A stretch of DNA of 64,000 nt from Polynucleobacter sp. HIN7 (GTDB taxonomy: Bacteria > Pseudomonadota > Gammaproteobacteria > Burkholderiales > Burkholderiaceae), in contig NZ_AP028138.1 in assembly GCF_030297595.1 (NCBI RefSeq), positions 1,674,001 through 1,738,000 on the forward strand, given 5' to 3'. The notes beneath the pieces are model-generated. The model did no database searches. It saw only the letters and a program-made list of their open reading frames with translations, and had not been told where the DNA came from. Positions 9,270-18,366 of the stretch are shown piece after piece; position 1 is the stretch's first letter, and every line of letters begins with the position of its first letter. Made by a program: the position numbers and the translations under genes.

Positions 9270-9348
9270 TTTTTTCTCAAATTTAAGAGCAGCGCACCTA
9301 ATAAAGTCTGGTCGCTTGTCCAGCCACTAGTCACTAATTAGACACTGA

Positions 9349-9354
9349 ATTATA
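9349..9354 (-). promoter_or_regulatory. Candidate -10 element for ctaC operon
   Basis: A perfect TATAAT on the minus strand lies about 80 bases before the ctaC ATG. A weak -35 candidate (ATGACT, 4 of 6) lies 19 bases upstream, and an AT-rich tract lies beyond it. The predicted leader is about 70 bases. The poor -35 suggests an activator may be needed. Confidence 0.5.
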
Positions 9355-9424
9355 GGATGATTTGCTTGACAGAAGTCATTTTGTGATTTCCTTTGGGGCA
9401 AACCCTATATGTAGATAATTAAAT

Positions 9425-9436
9425 GTAAGTACTTAC
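9425..9436. promoter_or_regulatory. 12 bp perfect palindrome upstream of ctaC
   Basis: GTAAGTACTTAC is self-complementary and sits in an AT-rich stretch about 70 bases upstream of the ctaC -10 element and 19 bases after the preceding methyltransferase gene. It could be an operator for an oxidase regulator. I know no regulator that matches it. Confidence 0.3.
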
Positions 9437-9455
9437 TTATAAATTAGCTATGGAA

Positions 9456-10217
9456 CTATTTACGTTTAATTGCATCTACGCGAATATATGCTGATTTAGC
9501 ATCCCCAGTACTGAGATTTTTTGCCAAAACCCAGGCATGTCCATAAACGATTTCCAGGGTCAGTTTTAAGGGGTCAGGAACCCTAAGTTGATGGAGTTGC
9601 ATACCTGCAGAAATGAGCCCCAGAGCTAGGCCATCCTTATAAAGAGCCTGCCCAGTTTCGTACTCTAAATGAAGATATTCCATATCCATCACCGGGTCCG
9701 AATAGCGGTTTTGAACCAAGGCATCCCCAATATCGTGCATATCGAGGGCGCCTGGCAAGGTTTGCATTTGACTACCATCCGGGTTGGCATCCCGGAGTTC
9801 CTTACCTGTATCAGGGCCCAAATAGGCAAATGAAATCAAACCGCCTTCCTTTAGATGCTGGTGACAACTCGCCATCCAAGCGCTCGGGTTATTGAGATTT
9901 TGCAAACATAAATTACTGAGGATCAAATCGTAGGATGCATTGTCTGGAATCCCCTGATCCAGTAATCGGCCTGAGTTCAACAAAGGGCGACTGAGTACCT
10001 GTTTAAGTTTGATCCCCAATGGAATCCTTCCCTGAATTTGAGGATCAAGAATGGTGTCAATTTGCGCACTAGGAAAACGCTTCGCAAATGCCCTGCGATT
10101 TAAGCCAGAAAAATCGGGTTCGAGCAAAATGTGTTTCGGCATCAGCTTGATGGGCGCTAACTTATCAAGCATTCGCTCTTGAATCTCAGTTCGAAGCCAT
10201 GAAAGAGAAGTGGTCAT
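9456..10217 (-). CDS. SAM-dependent methyltransferase, BioC-like
   Basis: A 253-residue class I methyltransferase. The SAM-binding region is degenerate at its first motif (HILLEPDFSGLNRRAFAKRFP) but later motifs are clear: DLILSNLCLQNLNNP, then LKEGGLISFAYLGPDTGKELR, which resembles the post-motif region of BioC (malonyl-ACP methyl ester synthesis for biotin). No other biotin synthesis gene is nearby, so the substrate is uncertain. A TTG 51 bases further upstream would overlap comF; the ATG chosen avoids that. It shares a 24 bp divergent spacer with comF, and its transcript could run on toward ctaC. Confidence 0.75.
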   Translation of the reverse strand: MTTSLSWLRTEIQERMLDKLAPIKLMPKHILLEPDFSGLNRRAFAKRFPSAQIDTILDPQIQGRIPLGIKLKQVLSRPLLNSGRLLDQGIPDNASYDLILSNLCLQNLNNPSAWMASCHQHLKEGGLISFAYLGPDTGKELRDANPDGSQMQTLPGALDMHDIGDALVQNRYSDPVMDMEYLHLEYETGQALYKDGLALGLISAGMQLHQLRVPDPLKLTLEIVYGHAWVLAKNLSTGDAKSAYIRVDAIKRK

Positions 10218-10223
10218 CGAATC

Positions 10224-10231
10224 AGTATACT
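10224..10231. promoter_or_regulatory. Palindromic AGTATACT, possible shared -10 of comF and methyltransferase
   Basis: The 24 bp between the divergent starts contains the palindrome AGTATACT, which reads as TATACT (5 of 6 to the -10 consensus) on both strands. On the minus strand it ends 6 bases before the ATG, and on the plus strand 10 bases before. No good -35 is seen on either side. Confidence 0.4.
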
Positions 10232-10241
10232 CAGCGCCCCA

Positions 10242-10967
10242 ATGAGCTGGCTTCGTACTGCAACCCAATATTTAATTCCGACACTGTGCATGGTGTGCGA
10301 GCAAGCACAAGCTGAAATTGTATGCTTTCCATGTCGCGATCGCATTGCTCAAAACCGCTTGCAATTTGGTCCATCCTGTCAGATTTGTGCGCTACCAATC
10401 GGGCCGCATCAATCACTTTGTGCTGCGTGTGAACAGGTAAAACCGGCCTTTGATCACGTGACTTATCTCGACCTCTATCAGGAACCATTACGTCAAACGC
10501 TTCACCTTTTAAAGTACCAAAAGAGGCTAGCATGCGCTAGTGGCTTTGCCCTCTTGTGGAATATATTTCATCAACATACTCTCAAAGCATGCGATGCGGA
10601 TGTTTTAATTCCAGTGCCGCTAAATCCAACAAAATTAGCAGCGCGCGGCTTTAATCAAGCATGGGAAATCGCGAAACGGTTTGATCTTCCGAAATCCATC
10701 AGACGCATTCCAAACTTAGTGATTTGCCACCCAACCCACACTGCTCAAGCAAGTCTTAATCGTGCCGAGCGCACTGCATCGATGCGAGACCGTTTTGAAT
10801 TGAAAGTTGGTGCAGCTTCTATGATTCATGACCAACATATCGTGGTTATTGATGATGTCATGACCACCGGCTCAACGATCCACTCGTTAGCAACAACTCT
10901 CAAAAAGTCTGGGGCAAAGCGGGTGAGCGCATGGACCATGCTTCGCACGCCTCCTTGGGAGTCTTAA
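10242..10967 (+). CDS. comF: ComF family protein (phosphoribosyltransferase-like)
   Basis: A 241-residue ComF/GntX-type protein. The N-terminal part has a cysteine-rich zinc-binding region (CMVCEQ, CFPCRD, CQICALPIG, CAAC). The C-terminal part has the phosphoribosyltransferase motif VVIDDVMTTGSTIHS near residue 205. The family is linked to DNA uptake, but its enzymatic role is not settled. It is followed by trmL after 18 bases in the same direction. Confidence 0.9.
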   Translation: MSWLRTATQYLIPTLCMVCEQAQAEIVCFPCRDRIAQNRLQFGPSCQICALPIGPHQSLCAACEQVKPAFDHVTYLDLYQEPLRQTLHLLKYQKRLACASGFALLWNIFHQHTLKACDADVLIPVPLNPTKLAARGFNQAWEIAKRFDLPKSIRRIPNLVICHPTHTAQASLNRAERTASMRDRFELKVGAASMIHDQHIVVIDDVMTTGSTIHSLATTLKKSGAKRVSAWTMLRTPPWES

Positions 10968-10985
10968 GTGCAATATGATGCTGCT

Positions 10986-11456
10986 ATGTTTAATGTCGTT
11001 TTATTTGAACCTGAGATCCCACCGAATACTGGGAACATCATCCGCCTATGTGCCAATACGGGTGCGCAATTGCATCTCATCAAACCACTTGGTTTTCCTC
11101 TTGAACACGCCAAATTGAAGCGCGCAGGCCTGGATTACCATGAGTTTGCCAATCTCAAGCTGTATGAGAACTGGTCCGATTTTCTAACAAGCACAAAGGC
11201 CGATTTGCAGCGTGTCTTTGCTTTAACGACTAAGGGGCAGCGCTCACTTCTTCATACAGAATTTCACTCAAACGATTACTTTGTATTTGGATCAGAGACC
11301 AAAGGCATTAGCGATCAGGTACGCGCTAGCATTCCTCGCGAGAATCACCTTCGATTGGCAATGCTTGCTAATAGTCGCAGCTTAAATCTCTCAAACTCTG
11401 TAGCGATCGTGGTTTATGAAGCATGGCGCCAACATCAATTCCAGGGCGGCGCTTAA
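10986..11456 (+). CDS. trmL: tRNA (cytidine(34)-2'-O)-methyltransferase TrmL
   Basis: A 156-residue SPOUT-class enzyme that methylates the ribose of the wobble base in tRNA-Leu species. The start [20 protein letters not shown] closely matches the known TrmL N terminus, so this ATG is chosen over an upstream GTG at 10968. The trefoil-knot SAM motifs are visible as [10 protein letters not shown] and [20 protein letters not shown]. Its TAA overlaps the gpsA stop by 4 bases on the opposite strand. Confidence 0.93.
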   Translation: MFNVVLFEPEIPPNTGNIIRLCANTGAQLHLIKPLGFPLEHAKLKRAGLDYHEFANLKLYENWSDFLTSTKADLQRVFALTTKGQRSLLHTEFHSNDYFVFGSETKGISDQVRASIPRENHLRLAMLANSRSLNLSNSVAIVVYEAWRQHQFQGGA

Positions 11457-12463
11457 GTTTCCGATTTAGGCCCGCGGCCCATTAAGGTCCGAACTCCATC
11501 CTCGGGACTCAGTTGACCATTGAGTACATGATTAACCGTGGCGCAAATTGGCATCTCAACCTGATGTTGTTTAGCTAAATCACTCACGGCTTGCGCACAC
11601 AAGACACCCTCAGCCACATGACCAAGCGCGGCTAATATCCGGTCCAATGGCTCCCCGGCGGCAAGCGATAAGCCGACGCGCCGGTTGCGCGATAAATCAC
11701 CTGTTGCGGTCAAAATAAGATCGCCCAAGCCAGCAAGTCCCATACAGGTCTCGCTCTTACCGCCGATAGCTTTAACTAACCGCATCATTTCTGCAAGACC
11801 TCGAGTTAACAAGGCAGCACGGGCATTCATACCCAATCCCAAACCATCGCCAATTCCAGCGGCAATCGCTAATACATTTTTAACGGCGCCACCAAGCTCA
11901 ACGCCAATCAAATCATCGCTTGCATACACCCGAATATTTCCATGGTGAAACGCAGTTTGTACGCGCTGACAAAATTCAGATGCAGTGCTTGCAACCGTCA
12001 AAGCGCAAGGCAAACCCTCGCCAACTTCACGGGCAAAGCTAGGGCCTGACAAAACACCCACTGCATGCGCATGGGTGGCGAATCGTTCTTGTTCGCGGCC
12101 AACAACCTGATGGGGAAGTAGGGAGGTTTTGGGTTCCAACCCTTTGCAAAGCCACAAAATGTTGAAAGGGTGTTGTGCCGTTTTAAAAACATCAGCTACC
12201 GTAGCTGCTAACCCAGCCATTGGGGTCGCAATCACTAATAGGTCATCAGCCCCTAATCTGTTAACAGCTTTCTCAAAATCCGACTCAATCAATAATGATT
12301 TGGGTAACGCAATAGCTGGTAAATACTGTTTATTTTCTTGATCCCTGCGAAGGGCATCGGCGGCATTTGGGTTGCGCGCCCATAAGCAAACCGAATGGTG
12401 ACTAGCAGCGGATATAGCAATGGCTGTACCCCATGCTCCTGCCCCTAGGACCGATATATTCAT
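11453..12463 (-). CDS. gpsA: NAD(P)-dependent glycerol-3-phosphate dehydrogenase
   Basis: A 336-residue enzyme that reduces dihydroxyacetone phosphate to sn-glycerol 3-phosphate for phospholipid synthesis. The N-terminal Rossmann motif is GAGAWGTA (residues 7-14). GPSFAREV and the catalytic Lys region [17 protein letters not shown] are also clear. It is translationally coupled to secB by a one-base TAATG overlap. The secB-gpsA order is widely conserved in proteobacteria. Confidence 0.97.
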   Translation of the reverse strand: MNISVLGAGAWGTAIAISAASHHSVCLWARNPNAADALRRDQENKQYLPAIALPKSLLIESDFEKAVNRLGADDLLVIATPMAGLAATVADVFKTAQHPFNILWLCKGLEPKTSLLPHQVVGREQERFATHAHAVGVLSGPSFAREVGEGLPCALTVASTASEFCQRVQTAFHHGNIRVYASDDLIGVELGGAVKNVLAIAAGIGDGLGLGMNARAALLTRGLAEMMRLVKAIGGKSETCMGLAGLGDLILTATGDLSRNRRVGLSLAAGEPLDRILAALGHVAEGVLCAQAVSDLAKQHQVEMPICATVNHVLNGQLSPEDGVRTLMGRGPKSET

Positions 12464-12978
12464 TAGTTGGGCAAAATAATTTTGCTCTCTGCCTCACCAT
12501 TACCGGCTTGCGCTCCCTGAGCTGCCTGAGCCTGAGCCAAACGATGCTCATACATGCCATGAAAGTTGATATCGGCAAGATGAATAGGCTGAAAGCCGGC
12601 GCGACTAATAATATCGGCAACGTTTGAGCGCAAATACGGAAAGATGATGCTTGGGCAAGTGATGCCAAGCATTGGGTCAATTTGCTCAATCGGGATATTC
12701 TTAAACTCGAAAATACCGGCTTGCTTAGCTTCGACCAAGAACATGACCTTGCCCTCAACGCGAGCGGTGACTGTGCTCAAGAGGGCAACCTCAAATAACT
12801 CATCGCTTAGGCGATCAACCGCAATATCCAATTCCACCTGAATCTGTGGCTCACTCGCAACCAACAAAATACCGGGGGCATTGGGTTGCTCGAGTGATAA
12901 ATCTTTTAGATAAACACGTTGGATGACAAACGAAGGCTCATTTGAACCTGTGGCTGAATTCGTTGCAGCATCACTCAT
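12463..12978 (-). CDS. secB: Protein-export chaperone SecB
   Basis: A 171-residue SecB that keeps preproteins unfolded and passes them to SecA. Family motifs are [17 protein letters not shown] near residue 19, then [38 protein letters not shown] and PIHLADINF. The C terminus is acidic and low in complexity. It sits between grxC (27 bp upstream) and gpsA in the usual rhodanese-grxC-secB-gpsA order. Confidence 0.97.
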   Translation of the reverse strand: MSDAATNSATGSNEPSFVIQRVYLKDLSLEQPNAPGILLVASEPQIQVELDIAVDRLSDELFEVALLSTVTARVEGKVMFLVEAKQAGIFEFKNIPIEQIDPMLGITCPSIIFPYLRSNVADIISRAGFQPIHLADINFHGMYEHRLAQAQAAQGAQAGNGEAESKIILPN

Positions 12979-13005
12979 ACAAACTCTCTTTCCAATTAGA
13001 AATGG

Positions 13006-13260
13006 TTAGGCTAAAAGCGGATCAAGACCGCCTGCACGATCTAATGCTGCTAGATCATCGTAACCGCCAATATGACGATCACCGATATAAATTTGTGGAA
13101 CAGTCCTGCGACCTGTGCGAGTCATCATTTCTTCTCGCTTGGCTGGATCGACATCAATTAATATTTTTTGTAAATTCTGAACACCCTTTTTTTGTAAAAG
13201 TTTCTCAGCCATCACGCAGTAAGGGCAAACGCGGGTGCTGTACATCAAAACGTCTGGCAT
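13006..13260 (-). CDS. grxC: Glutaredoxin 3
   Basis: An 84-residue glutaredoxin with the CPYC dithiol site at residues 12-15, followed by the cis-Pro motif GRRTVPQIYIG and the glutathione-binding GGYDDL. It reduces disulfides with glutathione in the cytoplasm. It begins 10 bases after the rhodanese-like gene and precedes secB. Confidence 0.96.
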   Translation of the reverse strand: MPDVLMYSTRVCPYCVMAEKLLQKKGVQNLQKILIDVDPAKREEMMTRTGRRTVPQIYIGDRHIGGYDDLAALDRAGGLDPLLA

Positions 13261-13270
13261 CGCTTCCCCA

Positions 13271-13687
13271 TTAGGATTTAATCAGCGGCAACCCGGAGGT
13301 TTGCCAAGCGTTGATACCGCCCTCTAAAACACCCACTTCGGTATACCCAAGATTGCGAAGCTCTTTAGCTGCTTTCTGAGAATGAGCCGGGCCCCGACCA
13401 ATCACCACAACAGGATATTTTTGATCGATTTTCATGGTTTTCAAGCTAGCGCCTAAGCTCTCCAAGGCGATATTTTTGGCATTTGGCAAATGGCCTAATT
13501 TAAAATCTTCCTCGGTCCGCAAATCGATCACATTGGCCTTGCGACGGTTAATCCAAATGGTCGCATCGGTGGGGGTTAGACCCTTGCCACTAATTAGGGT
13601 TGATAATGTTGGCATGAATAAAGCCGTGCCCGAAATGATCATTAAGGCGGCCAGTACGAGGTTGTCTGTTTGAGCTAAGAAGTCCAT
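13271..13687 (-). CDS. Rhodanese-like domain protein lacking the catalytic cysteine
   Basis: A 138-residue protein with one N-terminal membrane helix (about residues 9-32) and a single rhodanese domain (NVIDLRTEEDFKLGHLPNAKNI at 52-73, GVLEGGINAWQTSGLPL near the end). In sulfurtransferases the loop after the PVVV strand carries the catalytic Cys. Here it reads PVVVIGRGPAHSQKA, with Gly97 at the cysteine position, so it is probably not a sulfurtransferase. The ATG at 13687 is preferred over one at 13723, which would overlap gpmA. It heads the grxC-secB-gpsA set. Confidence 0.88.
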   Translation of the reverse strand: MDFLAQTDNLVLAALMIISGTALFMPTLSTLISGKGLTPTDATIWINRRKANVIDLRTEEDFKLGHLPNAKNIALESLGASLKTMKIDQKYPVVVIGRGPAHSQKAAKELRNLGYTEVGVLEGGINAWQTSGLPLIKS

Positions 13688-13709
13688 TGTCAGATTATAG
13701 AATGCATCT

Positions 13710-14405
13710 ATGAAACAACTCATCCTAGTCCGCCACGGACAATCCGCCTGGAATCTTGAGAATCGGTTTACTGGATGGGCCGATATTGACCTAACGCCAA
13801 CAGGCGTTGAGCAATCCCAACGGGCTGGCCAGCTTCTGAGGGATGCTGGTTATGACTTTGATATTGCCTATACCTCGGTTCTAAAGCGCGCCATCCGAAC
13901 CTTATGGAACATCCAAGATGCCATGGATCTAATGTGGGTGCCTGTGGTCCATAGCTGGCGATTAAACGAACGGCACTACGGTGCACTGACCGGGCTCAAT
14001 AAGGCAGAGACTGCAGCTAAATTTGGGGATGAGCAAGTCCATATCTGGAGGCGCTCCTATGCCATCGCCCCGCCTCCATTAAGCCCAGAGCAGCGCGCTG
14101 AGCTCGCCAGTGACCCCCGCTACACCAAGCTTAATCATGAGGATATTCCCCATGGGGAGTGCCTAAAAGACACCGTCAGTCGTGTTTTACCCCTCTGGAA
14201 TGAGTCGATCGCTCCGGCTCTCAAACTTGGTAAACGGGTTATTCTGGTCGCCCATGGTAATAGCATCCGCGCCCTCATGAAGCACATTGATCAGGTATCA
14301 GATGAGGCGATCATGGAGGTCAATGTGCCTAACGGTAATCCCCTCATTTATGAACTGGACGATGAACTTCGTCCAATACAACATTTCTATTTAGAGGCAA
14401 AATAG
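13710..14405 (+). CDS. gpmA: 2,3-bisphosphoglycerate-dependent phosphoglycerate mutase
   Basis: A 231-residue dPGM that interconverts 3- and 2-phosphoglycerate in glycolysis and gluconeogenesis. The phosphohistidine motif [10 protein letters not shown] is at residues 5-14, [16 protein letters not shown] follows, [15 protein letters not shown] contains the catalytic Glu region, and the second His is in [10 protein letters not shown]. It diverges from the rhodanese-like gene across 22 bp. CtpA follows 4 bases downstream. Confidence 0.97.
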   Translation: MKQLILVRHGQSAWNLENRFTGWADIDLTPTGVEQSQRAGQLLRDAGYDFDIAYTSVLKRAIRTLWNIQDAMDLMWVPVVHSWRLNERHYGALTGLNKAETAAKFGDEQVHIWRRSYAIAPPPLSPEQRAELASDPRYTKLNHEDIPHGECLKDTVSRVLPLWNESIAPALKLGKRVILVAHGNSIRALMKHIDQVSDEAIMEVNVPNGNPLIYELDDELRPIQHFYLEAK

Positions 14406-14409
14406 CTAA

Positions 14410-15846
14410 ATGCGTCAGTTATTTAGAAATATTGTCCTAATTAGTATTGGCTTGATTGCCGGAATTGCGGCAACCATCCAGTTCTCTGCGACCGCGCAGC
14501 AGGGTACCAGTACCCTGCCGCTCGATGAGTTACGCACGCTCTCGAATGTCTTTGGGCAAATTAAGCGTGAGTATGTCGAACCCATTGACGACAAACAATT
14601 ACTCACCGATGCAGTTAAAGGAATGGTCAGCAGTCTTGATCCGCACTCCGCTTATCTCGACAAAAAAGATTTTGCAGAAATGCAAGAGCAAACCGCTGGT
14701 AAGTTTGCTGGCCTTGGTATTGAAATTACTTCTGAAGATGGTTTAGTAAAAGTGCTTAATCCAATCGAAGGCTCTCCTGCTGCTAAAGCCGGTCTTCAAG
14801 CAGGCGATCTCATTACCCGCCTAGACGATAAACCAGTACGCGGCATGTCGCTTGATAAAGCCGTTCGAACCATGCGTGGTACGCCGGGTACCAAAATTAC
14901 CTTAACGATTTTCAGAAAAAGTGAAGAGCGCACTTTTCCCGTCACCATCACCCGCGCTGAGATCAAAGTACAGTCGATTCGAGCAAAAATTGTGGATAAC
15001 AATATTGCATGGGTTCGCATTACTAGCTTTCAAGAGCGCACCGTTCCAGACCTTGCTAAGAAATTAGCAGAGCTTGCCGCTAAAGATCCGAGCTTAAAAG
15101 GGTTGGTATTAGATCTGCGTAATAACGGTGGTGGACTACTGCAAGGCGCAGTCGGTGTTGCAGCCGCTTTCTTGCCTCCGGGCTCAGTGATTGTCTCAAC
15201 CAAAGGCCAAGCGCCAGACTCGCGCCAAGTATTTAATGCAGTTCCCGCTATGTATAAATTAAGTGAATCGAATGATCCACTCGATGAGGTGCCGCCGCTT
15301 TTTAAGAAAATCCCAATGGTCGTGCTTGTCAATGCCTACTCCGCATCTGCCTCTGAAATCGTTGCGGGTGCACTGCAAGATTACAAACGTGCCACTATTC
15401 TGGGAAAGACCACCTTTGGTAAGGGATCCGTGCAGACTGTTCGGCCACTCAGTAGCGACTCGGCACTCAAAATTACTACCGCTTATTACTACACGCCCAA
15501 TGGTCGCTCAATCCAAGCATTTGGGATTAAACCCGATATTCCGGTGGATCAGAATAAGGACGGTGACCCTGAAGATGTATTAATTACACGAGAGATTGAT
15601 AGCGAAAAGCACTTGCGTAATAAACAATCCTCAGAAGAAGCATTGATCAAAGATCGCGAGAAACGGCGTCTGCAAGAATTGCAATTGATTGAAGAGCGCA
15701 ATGCAAAGAAAACGCCAGAGGAGCGTGAGAAAGAAAAGAATCGTCGCCCACCTGAGTTTGGTAGCAATGATGACTTCATGCTGCAACAAGCCATTGCCTT
15801 TCTGAACGGTCAAACTGTCAAGCGCTCGGCTTCTAAACTCGAGTAA
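14410..15846 (+). CDS. ctpA: Carboxy-terminal processing protease (S41 family)
   Basis: A 478-residue periplasmic serine protease. It has an N-terminal membrane or signal segment (about residues 7-27), a PDZ domain (GLGIEITSEDGLVKV to LITRLDDKPV), and the S41 catalytic core. NAYSASASEIVAGAL carries the nucleophile Ser and GKTTFGKGSVQT the general-base Lys. The C-terminal tail is rich in Lys, Glu and Arg. It probably trims or degrades envelope proteins. It lies 4 bases after gpmA, so it is likely cotranscribed. Confidence 0.93.
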   Translation: MRQLFRNIVLISIGLIAGIAATIQFSATAQQGTSTLPLDELRTLSNVFGQIKREYVEPIDDKQLLTDAVKGMVSSLDPHSAYLDKKDFAEMQEQTAGKFAGLGIEITSEDGLVKVLNPIEGSPAAKAGLQAGDLITRLDDKPVRGMSLDKAVRTMRGTPGTKITLTIFRKSEERTFPVTITRAEIKVQSIRAKIVDNNIAWVRITSFQERTVPDLAKKLAELAAKDPSLKGLVLDLRNNGGGLLQGAVGVAAAFLPPGSVIVSTKGQAPDSRQVFNAVPAMYKLSESNDPLDEVPPLFKKIPMVVLVNAYSASASEIVAGALQDYKRATILGKTTFGKGSVQTVRPLSSDSALKITTAYYYTPNGRSIQAFGIKPDIPVDQNKDGDPEDVLITREIDSEKHLRNKQSSEEALIKDREKRRLQELQLIEERNAKKTPEEREKEKNRRPPEFGSNDDFMLQQAIAFLNGQTVKRSASKLE

Positions 15847-15857
15847 TTGAGTTGCTC

Positions 15858-16613
15858 ATGAATGACGAGCAACTCCTTCGCTATTCGCGTCATCTACTTC
15901 TCGATGAAATTGACATCGTAGGTCAAGAGCGCCTGTTAAGTTCCCACGTACTGATCATTGGCGCTGGTGGTTTAGGCTCTGCGTGCGCCCCTTATCTAGC
16001 TGCCGCTGGCATTGGAAGAATTACTCTAATCGACCATGATCATGTCGAGCTTACTAACCTTCAGCGTCAAATCATGCACCAAGACAATAGCATTGGCATG
16101 AGTAAGGTGGCCTCAGGCAAACGTTTTCTGAAAAGCTTAAATCCCAGCTGTCAGGTTGAAGCGCTTGAAAAAAGGCTTGATGAACCCTTACTCAAAGAGC
16201 TGCTTGGTAATGTTGATGTGGTGGTTGACTGTACTGATAACTTTTCGACCCGACACCTGATTAATCGGGTATGCGTTACCCATGGAAAAGTATTGGTCTC
16301 AGGCGCCGCATTACGCTTTGATGGTCAGGTGAGCGTATTTGATTTTAGCGATCCAAACTCACCATGCTATGCCTGCGTCTTCCCACCAGATCCTAATTAT
16401 GTTGAAACCAACTGTGCCAGCATGGGGGTCTTTGCACCTCTAGTAGGCATTATTGGAACTATTCAGGCGGCGCAAACTCTGCAAGTCATTATTGGTTTTG
16501 GAGAGCCGTTAATCGGGCGCTTGCTGATCTGGAATGCCCGCACGACCCAGATCGATGAAATTAAACTCGCACGCCATCACGCTTGTCCAGTGTGCGGACC
16601 AGGCACGCACTAA
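15858..16613 (+). CDS. moeB: MoeB/ThiF family adenylyltransferase
   Basis: A 251-residue E1-like enzyme that adenylates the C terminus of a small sulfur carrier (MoaD or ThiS). The nucleotide motif is GAGGLGSACAPYLAAAGIG (residues 35-53), followed by DHDHVELTNLQRQ, the DCTDNFSTRHLIN motif, and two zinc Cys pairs (CYAC and CPVC). MoeB and ThiF cannot be told apart by sequence alone; no moaD or thiS lies nearby. The ATG at 15858 is chosen over a TTG two codons earlier. Its stop overlaps the ptsI stop by 4 bases. Confidence 0.88.
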   Translation: MNDEQLLRYSRHLLLDEIDIVGQERLLSSHVLIIGAGGLGSACAPYLAAAGIGRITLIDHDHVELTNLQRQIMHQDNSIGMSKVASGKRFLKSLNPSCQVEALEKRLDEPLLKELLGNVDVVVDCTDNFSTRHLINRVCVTHGKVLVSGAALRFDGQVSVFDFSDPNSPCYACVFPPDPNYVETNCASMGVFAPLVGIIGTIQAAQTLQVIIGFGEPLIGRLLIWNARTTQIDEIKLARHHACPVCGPGTH

Positions 16614-18364
16614 TGAATTGAATTTAGTCGATTAAATAGAATGCTTTGCTCAACTGGCTCGTAAGCCGCCAGTAACTCATCAATATGCATCTTCAACTTG
16701 CGGGTATCGGCCTGCATGATCTCGCGCTTAACCAATAAGAGCTGACTAAAGTGCATTGAGAAATCGGTCAATCCCATCGCCAATAAGAGCTTTGTCAAGG
16801 CAGGATCACCCGCCATCTCGCCGCATACTGCAATCGGCACATTGGCTCGGTTTGCCTCACGAATAATTCCGGCAATTAAATTGAGTACTGCCGGATTTAA
16901 TGGGTCGTATAGGTGAGCAACCGCATGATCGGCACGATCAATCGCCAAGGTGTACTGAATCAAATCATTGGTACCAATTGATAAATAATCAAAGTGTTTG
17001 ACAAAGAGCGGCATCATCAAGGCGGCGGCTGGAATCTCAATCATTGCTCCTACCTGAATATCTGGATTAAACGCCTTGCCCCGCTCTTGTAATTGCTGTT
17101 TAGCCTTTTCAATGAGCCGCAAACTTTCATGAATCTCCTGTGCATGGGCCAGCATTGGCAATAACAGTCGAACTTGGCCATGTGCGGATGCTCGTAATAT
17201 GGCGCGCAATTGAGTTAAAAATATCTCGGGCTCAGACAATGACCAACGAATGGCGCGCAAACCCAGAGGAGATGTTCCAGTAGTACCAGTTTCAGCTCCC
17301 GCGACTGCTTTATCAGAGCCAATATCAATCGTACGAATATTCACTGGCAAACCAAACATTGCCTCCACCGCACGGGTGTATTCCTGATATTGCTTCTCTT
17401 CATCCGGAAGACCGTGTTCTTGGTTCATAAACAAGAACTCAGACCGAAATAATCCAATGCCAACCGCACCTAATTCCAGAGCATGTTTTGCATCTTCTGG
17501 TAACTCAATATTGGCAAATAACTCGATCTCAACACCATCTTTGGTGCGGGTTGGGCTGTACTTAAGCTCTTGTAGCTTTTCAGACTCCAGGCGTTTTTCA
17601 GCCTGAAGACTTCGATACTGAGCCAGAAGCATCTCATCGGGAGCAACCACCACAATGCCGCGGTCCCCATCAATCACAATCCAATCGCCGTGCTCAATCA
17701 TGTCGCTGGCATGGCGTATACCTACGACTGCTGGTATTTCTAAGCTACGCGCCACAATCGCGGTGTGAGAGGTTTTGCCACCTAAATCGGTTACAAATCC
17801 GCCCAGCGCATTCTCTTTAAAGCGCAACATGTCATGAGGTGCAATATCATGCGCAACCACAATCATGTCATCCTCAAAGTGTCCGGTAATTAGGCCCTCG
17901 CCACCAATCACGGTCTGACGGTTATGCGACTGCAATGCCTTTAAGACTCGCTCAGCGACCTGCCGAATATCATTGCCACGTTCTTTTAAATAGGGATCAT
18001 CCATTTCAGCAAACAGCTCAAGCAAGTCATTGAGCTCGGTGGTCAGAGCCCAAGCAGCATTTAGGCGTTTTTGCCGAATCAAGGCTAAGGGCTTCTCAGC
18101 TAAGGTTGGGTCCGAGAGGATTAATTGATGAACATCCAAAAATGCTGCCATCTCCTGTGGAGCATCTTTGGGTAAAGCGGCTTTAAGGGTATTGAGTTCT
18201 TGGCGCACGCAATCAAACGCTTCGAGTAATTTATTAGCTTCGGCTTCTTCGGTCCCAGGCTCAATCAGGTAGTGACTAACCTCAAGGGCGGCTCTCGAAA
18301 TTAATACGGCCTTACCAATCGCAATACCTTTAGAGACGGCAATACCGTGAAGAGCAAAGGTCAT
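16610..18364 (-). CDS. ptsI: Phosphoenolpyruvate-protein phosphotransferase (PTS enzyme I)
   Basis: A 584-residue enzyme I that takes phosphate from PEP and gives it to HPr. The phosphohistidine site is GGKTSHTAIVARSLEIPAVVG near residue 190. The PEP-binding barrel is shown by GIGLFRSEFLFMNQ, then GAMIEIPAAALM, SIGTNDLIQYTLAIDR and the catalytic Cys in VAVCGEMAGD. It is 2 bp downstream of ptsH. No sugar-specific membrane EIIC is present nearby, so the chain probably serves regulation. Confidence 0.97.
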   Translation of the reverse strand: MTFALHGIAVSKGIAIGKAVLISRAALEVSHYLIEPGTEEAEANKLLEAFDCVRQELNTLKAALPKDAPQEMAAFLDVHQLILSDPTLAEKPLALIRQKRLNAAWALTTELNDLLELFAEMDDPYLKERGNDIRQVAERVLKALQSHNRQTVIGGEGLITGHFEDDMIVVAHDIAPHDMLRFKENALGGFVTDLGGKTSHTAIVARSLEIPAVVGIRHASDMIEHGDWIVIDGDRGIVVVAPDEMLLAQYRSLQAEKRLESEKLQELKYSPTRTKDGVEIELFANIELPEDAKHALELGAVGIGLFRSEFLFMNQEHGLPDEEKQYQEYTRAVEAMFGLPVNIRTIDIGSDKAVAGAETGTTGTSPLGLRAIRWSLSEPEIFLTQLRAILRASAHGQVRLLLPMLAHAQEIHESLRLIEKAKQQLQERGKAFNPDIQVGAMIEIPAAALMMPLFVKHFDYLSIGTNDLIQYTLAIDRADHAVAHLYDPLNPAVLNLIAGIIREANRANVPIAVCGEMAGDPALTKLLLAMGLTDFSMHFSQLLLVKREIMQADTRKLKMHIDELLAAYEPVEQSILFNRLNSIH

Positions 18365-18366
18365 TC

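Noticed and set aside
9365..9370. Plus-strand TTGACA as a promoter
   Set aside because: There is no -10 at a suitable distance and no plus-strand gene follows.
13688..13723. Twelve more codons at the start of the rhodanese-like gene
   Set aside because: They would overlap the gpmA start; the ATG at 13687 directly precedes the membrane helix.
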